Positions 29,659 through 35,994 of a stretch of 64,000 nucleotides of DNA are shown piece by piece. The position numbers and the translations under genes were made by a program. Location of the stretch: NCBI GenBank assembly GCA_020403455.1, contig JADBXP010000003.1:1-64000 (forward strand). The letters run 5' to 3'. The stretch comes from Chitinophagaceae bacterium. Lineage in GTDB: Bacteria; Bacteroidota; Bacteroidia; Chitinophagales; Chitinophagaceae. The notes beneath the pieces are model-generated. The model was given only the letters and a program-made list of their open reading frames with translations. It was not told the DNA's origin and searched no databases. Position 1 is the stretch's first letter. The number at the start of each line of letters is the position of its first letter.

Positions 29659-30228
29659 TTACATTAACTCATCAAAACTTTGGTATATATCCTTAATTTC
29701 CTCTCTACTTATCCCTAAATATCTACGAGTTATTGAAGTAGAACTATGATTTAAAATAGATGAAAGTTTAATTAGGTATTCATCACTATGTCCGTTATTC
29801 TCCCAAATAAATCTTGAACCTGATTTTCTTAAACTATGGGTTGAAATGTTCTTATTCTTGATTTTCTCTATTTTACCTCCCTCTTTTAATAATAGGTTGG
29901 TATGTTGTAAAGTGTATTGAAAGATTAATCCCTCTTGGTAAGGTGTTTTAAGTTCATTATAGGTAGTATCAATACTCTCACGAAGGGTTTTACCTATTGT
30001 AATCTCTCTTCGTTTTCCTGTCTTCTTTTCGTTTAATACGAGGGTGTCTTTACCAAGAACATCCACCCATTTAATTCTACTCAAATCACTATACCTCAAA
30101 AGTGTCTTAACACCGAACTCTATAAGGAGACACATTCTGTAATTTCCTTCTTTTCTAAAATACCTTGTGAGACGGAGTATCTCGTCTGTGGTTAAATAAT
30201 CACTTGTCTTGAATGTTGTAGTAGTCAT
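29659..30228 (-). CDS. Short tyrosine recombinase, catalytic domain only
   Basis: The 189-residue protein matches the catalytic domain of phage-type integrases and little else. YLTTDEILRL opens the domain; the first Arg is in TLLRYSDLSRIKW; the Lys is in the NEKKTGKRREITI hairpin; HSLRKSG gives the H-x-x-R; LNHSS gives the third His; and the nucleophile is the Tyr of TRRYLGI. All catalytic positions are thus filled. The arm-binding and core-binding domains that make most integrases 300-400 residues are missing. It may act with the long recombinase of the same element, which has those domains but lacks catalytic residues. A promoter box lies 22 bases upstream of the start. Confidence 0.88.
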   Translation of the reverse strand: MTTTTFKTSDYLTTDEILRLTRYFRKEGNYRMCLLIEFGVKTLLRYSDLSRIKWVDVLGKDTLVLNEKKTGKRREITIGKTLRESIDTTYNELKTPYQEGLIFQYTLQHTNLLLKEGGKIEKIKNKNISTHSLRKSGSRFIWENNGHSDEYLIKLSSILNHSSTSITRRYLGISREEIKDIYQSFDELM

Positions 30229-30249
30229 TTTGTATCGGTTTTAACGATA

Positions 30250-30297
30250 CAAATATATTCATTTATATCTTATAATTCTCATAAACGAATATATTTT
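30250..30297 (-). promoter_or_regulatory. Promoter and inverted repeat upstream of short recombinase
   Basis: On the minus strand TATATTTG (30250-30257) fits the -7 box. AAATATATTC (30251-30260) and GAATATATTT (30287-30296) are a perfect 10-base inverted repeat overlapping it. The 12-mer ATAAACGAATAT occurs at 30281-30292 and again at 30349-30360. This may be an operator. Confidence 0.4.
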
Positions 30298-30362
30298 TTA
30301 TATAAAAATCATAACTGATTGATTTTCAATACTACATTCAATAATAATATAAACGAATATCT

Positions 30363-30578
30363 CTATTCCTCAATATTTGAGGTATTCAATACTTCTGATA
30401 GTAAAAGATTACAAAACCATCCCCAATCTCCATATGTTCCTGAAATTGTGATTTCTTCTTCTTCGTCCATGTGAAGGTCAATGAGAACCTTTCTTATGGT
30501 TTGAGGATTTACACATAATTTATGGTTGTGTTCCTTGAATACCTCTTTCAGGTCTATATAATGACTATTTAATTCCAT
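30363..30578 (-). CDS. Small acidic protein of the element (unknown)
   Basis: I do not recognise this 71-residue protein. It begins MELNSHYIDLKEVFKEHN, has a helix-rich middle (NPQTIRKVLIDLHMDEEEE) and ends FCNLLLSEVLNTSNIEE. Its start overlaps the end of the 42-codon gene upstream by 14 bases, which suggests translational coupling. It could be an accessory or regulatory factor (excisionase, copy control), but no helix-turn-helix is clear. Confidence 0.5.
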   Translation of the reverse strand: MELNSHYIDLKEVFKEHNHKLCVNPQTIRKVLIDLHMDEEEEITISGTYGDWGWFCNLLLSEVLNTSNIEE

Positions 30579-30693
30579 TTCTGTTTTTGTTTAATTTGAT
30601 AAAATCCTTTGGGTTTATTTGTTTGTCTTGTATTAAATCTCTCAATTTCTCAATAAGACGGACAAGTTGGTCTCTCCTTAATATAACCTTCAT
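30565..30693 (-). CDS. 42-residue basic protein of the element (unknown)
   Basis: ATG 30693 opens a 42-codon frame (MKVILRRDQLVRLIEKLRDL, then IQDKQINPKDFIKLNKN). It starts 3 bases after the stop of the 216-codon gene and overlaps the next start by 14 bases. Tight packing and an amphipathic basic helix favour a real gene. No family recognised. Confidence 0.45.
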   Translation of the reverse strand: MKVILRRDQLVRLIEKLRDLIQDKQINPKDFIKLNKNRNGIK

Positions 30694-30696
30694 ATT

Positions 30697-31332
30697 CTAT
30701 GGATTAAGTTTATAAAGTCCTCCAATAAATCGGGGTCTTTGGAATTGGTTATTAAAAATCTCATCTATGGTATGTTCTCCAAATTTCTTCAATACAGGAT
30801 TGTTGTAATCCACCTCTGTTCTGTAATCTATATTGGAACTTAATAGTTCGGGTGTGTATTTCCCTAAATAGTTGATTGAAAAGGTGATTTTCGGGTCAAT
30901 CATCTTAATACGGAATGTTAGTGGTTTCAATAACCTAATGTCTAAATTGTCTATATGACTATAAACCAAGTAGTTTAATGAAAAGGTAGGGTATTCATTA
31001 AACTCATCCTCAACCACACTTATCGTTCTTACCCCACCTGTAAAATTATCATTCCAAAACTTTCTGTTTGATATACTACCCAACGAACTCATCCCGTTGG
31101 TTAATTTTCGTGATGTGTCTTGTAGTTTCTCCATACTGAATGTATGGTAGTTTTCCCTTATCGGGAGTATTTGTAGAGTTAGTGAGTAAAGGTATTTACC
31201 TTCAATGGTAGATTTCTGTTTCTCAAACCTATCAACTATCAAGTCCCTTATGTGGTTCTTATCCACCAAATCGTAATTTGTATTTTCATTTCCCAATGAA
31301 TAATACACTTCTATTTTTTCTAATGTTTCCAT
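30697..31332 (-). CDS. Hypothetical protein of the element
   Basis: The start is placed at ATG 31332; a GTG five codons earlier is possible. The 211-residue product is mixed alpha/beta with no signal peptide or membrane segment. It has SLTLQILPIRENYHTFSMEK, a basic SNRKFWNDNF stretch and a strand-rich half (TFSLNYLVYSHIDNLDIRLL, KITFSINYLGKYTPELL). I do not recognise it. It heads a compact cluster with the 42- and 71-codon genes downstream of the Rep-like gene, so a role in replication or its control is possible but unproven. Confidence 0.6.
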   Translation of the reverse strand: METLEKIEVYYSLGNENTNYDLVDKNHIRDLIVDRFEKQKSTIEGKYLYSLTLQILPIRENYHTFSMEKLQDTSRKLTNGMSSLGSISNRKFWNDNFTGGVRTISVVEDEFNEYPTFSLNYLVYSHIDNLDIRLLKPLTFRIKMIDPKITFSINYLGKYTPELLSSNIDYRTEVDYNNPVLKKFGEHTIDEIFNNQFQRPRFIGGLYKLNP

Positions 31333-31347
31333 ATCTATAAATACCAC

Positions 31348-31640
31348 GGAAAACCCGAAAAGAGTAATTGAGTGAGTTAGTTTATATAATTACAACCTCT
31401 TTATTTCATTCATGGGAGGGTGTTTTTCTAACAAAAACCTTAAAAATGTGAATTACAGGACTAATACAGGGTGGTTTAATCAAGTAGTATAAATATGAGG
31501 TAAATTGTATTTAGGTGAGTGTATAAGTCCCCAAATGGGAGAAAACTTCACTTTTGGTATTGTAGTAGGTAATGAGGAGGGAAGGGACCCATATATAAGA
31601 CAGGATACAACAGGACGGAGGTGGAGGACGGAGGTGGTTC
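31348..31640. other. Gene-free gap in the element, possible origin region
   Basis: These 293 bases between the Rep-like stop and the next gene hold no convincing frame. They contain GGACGGAGGTGG twice (31613-31624 and 31626-31637), one base apart and iteron-like, and AT-rich stretches. A gap next to a rep gene in an otherwise packed element is a natural place for a replication origin, but this is inference. Confidence 0.35.
31613..31637 (+). repeat. Two tandem 12-bp repeats, iteron-like
   Basis: GGACGGAGGTGG occurs twice with one base between. It is GC-rich in a strongly AT-rich element and lies immediately downstream of the Rep-like gene. Confidence 0.6.
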
Positions 31641-32309
31641 TCAATCATATTCACCGATAAAGAACCAATTATCTATTTTCTTTTGTTCGTTTGATTTGGA
31701 TGATGTGGGTTTCAATTCCTTTACACCATATCTAATAACCTTTTCTTTTTCTTCATTGTTACTAATGGGTTCAGATGTCTTTGATACACCAATCAACCAA
31801 CCACTTTCTAATATCAATTTCAGGTCTTGGTAATTGGTTTTTGAATTCAAAATGATGTGGGTGTGTATGTTTTGATTGTCTCCAATCTCAAAGAACACCA
31901 ATGACCTATCAATTACATTTCTACTATAAAGGAATTGAATATAACGTTCTGTGTAATCCTTTAATGATTGTATGGTTGTCCTTCGTTCTTTGAAATGATT
32001 TAATTCAATTTGTAGTTCTTGGTTCATCTTATCTACCTCTTTATTCATGACTTCTAACTCATCCTGTTCTAAATGGTTTAAGTTTATTGTTCCTGTAAAA
32101 AGGGTATTGAACCCATAGTTCTTAAACGAATTGACTATGTCTTCTTGATATTTCTTGTTAAAGTTTATGGGTTGGGTAATGTCTCTTACCTGTTTATGTA
32201 GTTTTTTCTTTAACCTACAATTCCTTTGGTTATTCCTGTTCTGTTCTCTCCTTGTATTTATCCTATCATCTTCATATAGGTATAAAGGTGGTCGTCCAAC
32301 TTTTTTCAT
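31641..32309 (-). CDS. Putative HUH-type Rep protein
   Basis: The 222-residue protein has a basic N-terminus (GRPP at 5-8, like an AT-hook, then NTRREQNRNNQRNCRLKKKL). Three motifs in the right order suggest a single-Tyr HUH endonuclease. LFTGTINL (about 70-77) is like motif I. FFEIGDNQNIHTHIIL (139-154) holds the His-x-His metal site at 149 and 151. VIRYGVKEL (191-199) is like the Y-x-x-K motif, with Tyr194 45 residues after the HUH. Such enzymes nick DNA and attach to its 5' end to start rolling-circle replication or transfer. No helicase domain is present. A coiled helical insert (about 85-130) is unusual. The fold call is from motifs only. Confidence 0.55.
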   Translation of the reverse strand: MKKVGRPPLYLYEDDRINTRREQNRNNQRNCRLKKKLHKQVRDITQPINFNKKYQEDIVNSFKNYGFNTLFTGTINLNHLEQDELEVMNKEVDKMNQELQIELNHFKERRTTIQSLKDYTERYIQFLYSRNVIDRSLVFFEIGDNQNIHTHIILNSKTNYQDLKLILESGWLIGVSKTSEPISNNEEKEKVIRYGVKELKPTSSKSNEQKKIDNWFFIGEYD

Positions 32310-32409
32310 TACTTAATGGTTTAATAATTATTGATGACTTATTGGGGTATTTAACCCACGTCAAGTAATAAATATTGGTAAGTAACAGGAAAGTTTGGTT
32401 TGAGTGTAA

Positions 32410-33924
32410 TTATTTTTTAGATTTCTTACTTGGTTTAGGATTTTTATTTTTTACTTCCTCTACAATTACTCTTTCTGATACATTTTCATATCTACTTAAA
32501 GTATCATCTTTCTTTATCCCAACCATTCTTTTCAAAATTGTATTATTCATCCCTTTTGAAATTGAAGTTGTAATCAAAGTTCTTCTACCTGTTCTTGTAG
32601 AAACCATAGTGTTTTTGGGAACAATCAATTCTTCAACATCATTATGACCGACATTATTTACAAGTTTTACATCATAATTTAATCCAATCTTCCCCAAGAT
32701 AATTTTAATTTTTTCATTGAAATCAGAATTATACATCTTCCTAAAAAAATTTGGATAGTGAGGTAATTGTATTAGTTTATCATCCTCATTCATTTTCTTT
32801 ACATTTTCAATCAAATACCAAAGATTATTTATTGAATGAATTTCTTTCTGATTTAACCTTTTCATATTATACTCTTCATTATCTAATGAGATAAAAAATT
32901 CATCAGACATCGTGAAACAAGATTTGAGTATATCCGAAATTTCGTGTGTTATAGGAATTATTGGTATTTGTTTTTTATCAATTTTTTTCAACTTCTTCCT
33001 TCTCTTCTTAATGTGTATATATCTTTCTTCATCATGTTTTGAAGGAACAAAATCATCATATATATCACCAATTCCTTGTTCGTCATAAAAATCAAATACA
33101 TTTAATCCTATTAAATCTCCAAAATTCATTCCTGTCTTTGTAAGTAAAACCATAAACTTCAACATCTCTTTTTCTTTTTCATCAAGTTCAACATCTATGA
33201 CGAATAAAGAAGATAATCCAATAGAAGATTTCATAATTTCAATATCCCTTTCTGTTAAAGTAACAAAATCATTTTCTTCTTTGATTGTAACGAATTTTGA
33301 AAATTGATTGTAGGTCAATAATTCATAATAATCAGAAACATACCTAAAATAGGTTTTCATTGTTTTTATATATTTCCCTATTGTGTTACCTCTTTTCCCT
33401 TTTGAATAGTGATAAGAAATAAAATCATTATACAAGGTTAGTCCAACACCTTTCCAAGACCAAATCAACTTTCTATCCTTCAAATAATCTTCAATAGATA
33501 CTTTTGTTTGATTATATATATCTATTGTTGATTGTTCTACATTTTTGGTTTGTTTTTGAATTTCAATAAACTTATCAAATAAGTCATCCCAAGTTTGACC
33601 TACCCTTTCTATTTCATTACCATTAAACAAATCTAATAATTCAGAAGGTTTAGGGTAATCAACAAATTTATGTTCGTAGGTCAAAATGATATTTTCAATC
33701 TTTAACCTTGTATCTCTTATTGAAGTGATTAAATCAACTCTATTAGGACAAATCCGTTTTGGTTCTAATTTTACACTATTCCAATCTTCTTTCTTTATGG
33801 ATTTTTTAAGGGAGATAAGTTTGTATTCACCTTTGTATGTATATCTGAAATACATATAACATAACCCTTGTTTATTTGGTTTGTCTGTCCTAATGAATGG
33901 ATATAAAGAGTAGGTCTGTTTCAT
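32410..33924 (-). CDS. Long tyrosine recombinase with degenerate active site
   Basis: The start is set at ATG 33924 (MKQTYSLYPFIRTD). A longer frame would translate the AGTGTGAA repeats into VSHYVSHY, which looks spurious. The 504-residue product has the Bacteroidota arm-type N-terminus, a SAM-like core-binding domain (about 110-215) and a C-terminal catalytic domain. Several catalytic positions are changed: TGMNFGDL has Asn for the first Arg; STRTGRRTL keeps the second Arg but has Arg where His is expected; MVGIKKDD has Ile for the third His. The nucleophile Tyr (LSRYENVS) remains. Loss of the first Arg is known in working Bacteroidota integrases such as IntDOT, but three changes together are unusual. 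It may be a DNA-binding partner of the short recombinase. Confidence 0.85.
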   Translation of the reverse strand: MKQTYSLYPFIRTDKPNKQGLCYMYFRYTYKGEYKLISLKKSIKKEDWNSVKLEPKRICPNRVDLITSIRDTRLKIENIILTYEHKFVDYPKPSELLDLFNGNEIERVGQTWDDLFDKFIEIQKQTKNVEQSTIDIYNQTKVSIEDYLKDRKLIWSWKGVGLTLYNDFISYHYSKGKRGNTIGKYIKTMKTYFRYVSDYYELLTYNQFSKFVTIKEENDFVTLTERDIEIMKSSIGLSSLFVIDVELDEKEKEMLKFMVLLTKTGMNFGDLIGLNVFDFYDEQGIGDIYDDFVPSKHDEERYIHIKKRRKKLKKIDKKQIPIIPITHEISDILKSCFTMSDEFFISLDNEEYNMKRLNQKEIHSINNLWYLIENVKKMNEDDKLIQLPHYPNFFRKMYNSDFNEKIKIILGKIGLNYDVKLVNNVGHNDVEELIVPKNTMVSTRTGRRTLITTSISKGMNNTILKRMVGIKKDDTLSRYENVSERVIVEEVKNKNPKPSKKSKK

Positions 33925-33935
33925 TTCACAAAGAT

Positions 33936-33955
33936 AGTGTGAAACATAGTGTGAA
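33936..33955 (+). repeat. Paired AGTGTGAA octamers, right end
   Basis: AGTGTGAA at 33936-33943 and 33948-33955, period 12, same orientation as the left-end pair. They lie just upstream of the long recombinase start, so binding there could also control its expression. Confidence 0.6.
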
Positions 33956-34060
33956 ACCAAATACCTAATTTAATCTTGTTTTAAAATGAATAAAAAATAT
34001 ACAATGTATTATATATCAATGTTTTAAACAAATTATTACAATTCATTAAATATAAATTTT

Positions 34061-34079
34061 AGTCCCGTCCGGTCCGCGT
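34061..34079 (+). repeat. attR, 19-bp direct repeat
   Basis: An exact copy of the tRNA-Asp 3' end (28219-28237) with no tRNA body before it. It is followed directly by the native tRNA terminator. Confidence 0.92.
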
Positions 34080-34111
34080 AAAAGTCTCAGATTTAACTGG
34101 GACTTTTTCTA
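34080..34111 (+). terminator. Displaced native tRNA-Asp terminator
   Basis: AAAGTCTCAG and CTGGGACTTT pair around ATTTAA, followed by T. It directly follows attR and is repeated at 34414-34446 and, diverged, at 35795-35820. Confidence 0.75.
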
Positions 34112-34114
34112 TTT

Positions 34115-34390
34115 ATGGCCCACTATGTTTATATCATTGAGAGTGTTCAAGACGGAACATTTTATAAGGGGTATTCACAGGATCCTTTGAAACGATTGCA
34201 ACAACATAACCAAGGTGAGTCCAAATATACTTTCGGAAAAATGCCATGGAAGTTGGTTTATGTGGAGGAATGTAGAACAAAAGCAGAGGCATTGATTCGG
34301 GAACGAAACCTGAAAAAGGCCGAGAGGAGCAGGATACAGAATCTGCTGTTGCATCCCAAAAATATAGTCGGAAGATTCACTGGTGGTTAG
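34115..34390 (+). CDS. GIY-YIG nuclease family protein
   Basis: The 91-residue protein is a single GIY-YIG domain of the UvrC-N / YhbQ type. The signature is split as YVYII (3-7) and FYKGYS (15-20), followed by RLQQHNQG, PWKLVYVEEC, and the helix ALIRERNLKK with the metal-binding Glu. Such small proteins are predicted single-domain endonucleases of unknown role and are common in Bacteroidota accessory DNA. The gene lies between two copies of the tRNA-Asp tail, and its last codons and stop (GGT GGT TAG) coincide with a tRNA-Asp remnant. The start lies only a few bases after the displaced tRNA terminator. Confidence 0.9.
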   Translation: MAHYVYIIESVQDGTFYKGYSQDPLKRLQQHNQGESKYTFGKMPWKLVYVEECRTKAEALIRERNLKKAERSRIQNLLLHPKNIVGRFTGG

Positions 34391-34411
34391 AATGCTGCCC
34401 TGTCATCCGCG
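34384..34411 (+). pseudogene. tRNA-Asp remnant
   Basis: TGGTTAGAATGCTGCCCTGT plus CA (34384-34405) matches the D-stem/anticodon-stem part of tRNA-Asp with one mismatch. TCCGCG (34406-34411) then matches its 3' end; the T-arm between is deleted. The terminator copy follows. It cannot fold as a tRNA. Confidence 0.75.
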
Positions 34412-34412
34412 C

Positions 34413-34460
34413 ATAAAAGTCTCAGATTTAACTGGGACTTTTTTATTTGTGCTGATTGAA
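34413..34460 (+). repeat. Second copy of tRNA-Asp terminator with tail
   Basis: TAAAAGTCTCAGATTTAACT and the following GGGACTTTTT repeat the segment after attR. The 27 bases 34434-34460 are repeated exactly at 35808-35834. It still forms a terminator hairpin. Confidence 0.75.
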
Positions 34461-34594
34461 CCGTTGATGTTTTGAGGTATAAATACTCTATTTTTTGATT
34501 TCTTTTTGAATTCATTTTGTTCTGTCAGACATTGCACAGAGAATACTGATTGGTAACAGAAGAGTTAATTTCAAAAAATTACAAAAAGTTCTAT

Positions 34595-34843
34595 ATGGAA
34601 TGTTGTGTATACATTCTACAATCAATAAAATTTGGTAAGTATTTTATTAGTCAAACAAAAGATTTACATAAGCGCTTAGCGCGGCATAATTCTGGAACTG
34701 GGGGTTATACAGCTCGCTTTGTGCCATGGATAATAGTATGGTTTTGTAAAAAGGAAAGTCTAAAAGAGGCAATGTGACTTGAAAGGAAGTTGAGAAATTA
34801 ATCCCGATCGAGGTTAGATAAATTTATGAATAAATACAGTTAA
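34595..34843 (+). pseudogene. GIY-YIG nuclease pseudogene
   Basis: From ATG 34595 the frame reads MECCVYILQSIKFGKYFISQ, then TKDLHKRLARHNSG, GYTARFVPWIIVWF and KKESLKEAM. A TGA stop (34776-34778) then falls inside the conserved C-terminal helix. Beyond it the same frame continues LERKLRN, a TAA stop, and SRSRLDKFMNKYS to 34843, which is the expected family ending. The second signature also has Ser for Gly (FISQ, expected YIGQ). Two in-frame stops and the lost Gly mark it as broken. It is a different GIY-YIG subtype from the intact gene 200 bases upstream. Confidence 0.8.
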
Positions 34844-35094
34844 ACTAAATTTTTGCTGAAGTGGACAACGATACTGATCATTCAGTTGTTGCAGATACGT
34901 TTTCAAATAGAATGGCTTCAAATACATAGCATGGCAAATTATTAAAGTTAAATTTTTTGCCAATTTAGTAGACTTTGGTACAATCTTTGAATTAGCTTTT
35001 GCATCAATTCATGCAGCAGCAAGAGGTTGTCTTTATATCAGTGACATCGGTTCGAATTGATTTCGAAATGCACAAATACGAAAAAATTTCATGT

Positions 35095-35571
35095 ATGAAT
35101 AAAGGTATTTTCTTGTGCTTTTTTATCCTTATGAGTTCCGAAATTGTTAGTGGACAAACCATTTATAACATGTCAGGTGAAGAAATCTGCGTTCTCAAGC
35201 GAGGAAACTTTATTAGTGGAGGGCGTAAGATAGGTTCGATACAGAATCGAACTGTTTATGATAGCACTGGTAATAGATTAGGTTCTGTGGAGAACTTGCT
35301 CAGTGAGGGTCTGGAGGTATCTCTATATAACAAAGATGGTAAAAGAGTTTGCACAATCAAACCATCGTATTTAGGAGGTTTTGAGTATCCATTTGGACTT
35401 AATGGTGTTACGGAGTTTTATAGTAGAGGTAATCAAGTAGGATTTCTGCGGGATAATTTAATTCTTAATAGCTTCGGAAAGGAAATAGGATATTTTCAAC
35501 GCCTAACTGCAATTGAAATTGCTGTTTATCTTTTTTTACTACCCGCTCAAATTGATCTAATCAAACAGTAG
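35095..35571 (+). CDS. Secreted beta-hairpin repeat protein (4-fold beta-flower-like)
   Basis: ATG 35095 is chosen because a signal peptide starts there (FLCFFILMSSEIVSGQ); the frame is open for 32 more codons upstream. The 158-residue product repeats a short hairpin of the form 'IYN.SG..(I/V)C.(L/I)': TIYNMSGEEICVLKRG, TVYDSTGNRLGSVE, SLYNKDGKRVCTIK, EFYSRGNQVGFLRDN and ILNSFGKEIGYF. This resembles the Bacteroidota '4-fold beta flower' proteins, whose function is unknown. It ends with a hydrophobic stretch (IAVYLFLLPAQI). It lies between the second and third tRNA-Asp tail copies, so it is probably imported. Confidence 0.6.
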   Translation: MNKGIFLCFFILMSSEIVSGQTIYNMSGEEICVLKRGNFISGGRKIGSIQNRTVYDSTGNRLGSVENLLSEGLEVSLYNKDGKRVCTIKPSYLGGFEYPFGLNGVTEFYSRGNQVGFLRDNLILNSFGKEIGYFQRLTAIEIAVYLFLLPAQIDLIKQ

Positions 35572-35778
35572 TTTTTTACAGTATTTTATAATGAAATACT
35601 ACCATTGGAAATGAAATACAATGGTTTGATTTACATTTTCTAGAAAAGCTGCGAAAACATCCAGCTGTTCATTCTATTTGGTAGCGTTAGAACAACCAGT
35701 TCATCCTAGCCATAGCTCCCGCCTATATTTCATACCCAAAGATTTGCCTTCCCGACGATGCTGACCGCAGCGTCAGCA
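35572..35778. other. Gap before third tRNA tail copy
   Basis: No gene seen. It contains a perfect 9-base inverted repeat, GATGCTGAC (35757-35765) and GTCAGCATC (35772-35780), that touches the tRNA-tail copy. Confidence 0.5.
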
Positions 35779-35834
35779 TCCGGTCCGCAGAGGTATCAGT
35801 TAAATTCGGGACTTTTTTATTTGTGCTGATTGAA
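35779..35834 (+). repeat. Third copy of tRNA-Asp 3' end and terminator
   Basis: TCCGGTCCGC (35779-35788) is the tRNA acceptor 3' end. A diverged terminator follows (TATCAGTTAAATTCGGGACT), then 27 bases identical to 34434-34460. The bases from 35835 to 35994 hold no gene that I can see. Confidence 0.7.
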
Positions 35835-35994
35835 GCATTGGAGTCTTGTACAATATAACACCGATAGAATACATCAAATCAAGCCCGAATTCTACAAATA
35901 AAAGTGTCTGAAAAATGGGATAGGGTCACAGGGTGAAAAAAATTTAAATACCTGTAACTAATTTAAGCTTCGTTCGTCTTATGGCTAAAAAAAG

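Larger units (their letters stand above)
28219..34079. mobile_element. Integrated element in tRNA-Asp with two recombinases and Rep-like protein
   Basis: A 5.86-kb block is bounded by perfect 19-bp direct repeats of the tRNA-Asp 3' end (28219-28237 and 34061-34079). It is clearly richer in A+T than both flanks, and every recognised gene in it is on the minus strand. In transcription order it holds a long tyrosine recombinase, a HUH-like Rep protein, a cluster of three small unknown genes, a short tyrosine recombinase and a secreted S41 peptidase. Pairs of AGTGTGAA octamers lie just inside both ends. No relaxase-sized gene, mating-pair protein or phage structural gene is present, so it resembles a small integrative plasmid-like or satellite element. 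It may be excisable, since the ends and one recombinase look intact. Confidence 0.88.

Noticed and set aside
33925-33960. Longer N-terminus for the long recombinase
   Set aside because: The extra residues VSHYVSHYLCE are just the translated octamer repeats.
28219-34079. Reading the element as a prophage
   Set aside because: No capsid, portal, terminase, tail or lysis gene; only recombinases, a Rep-like protein and small unknowns.
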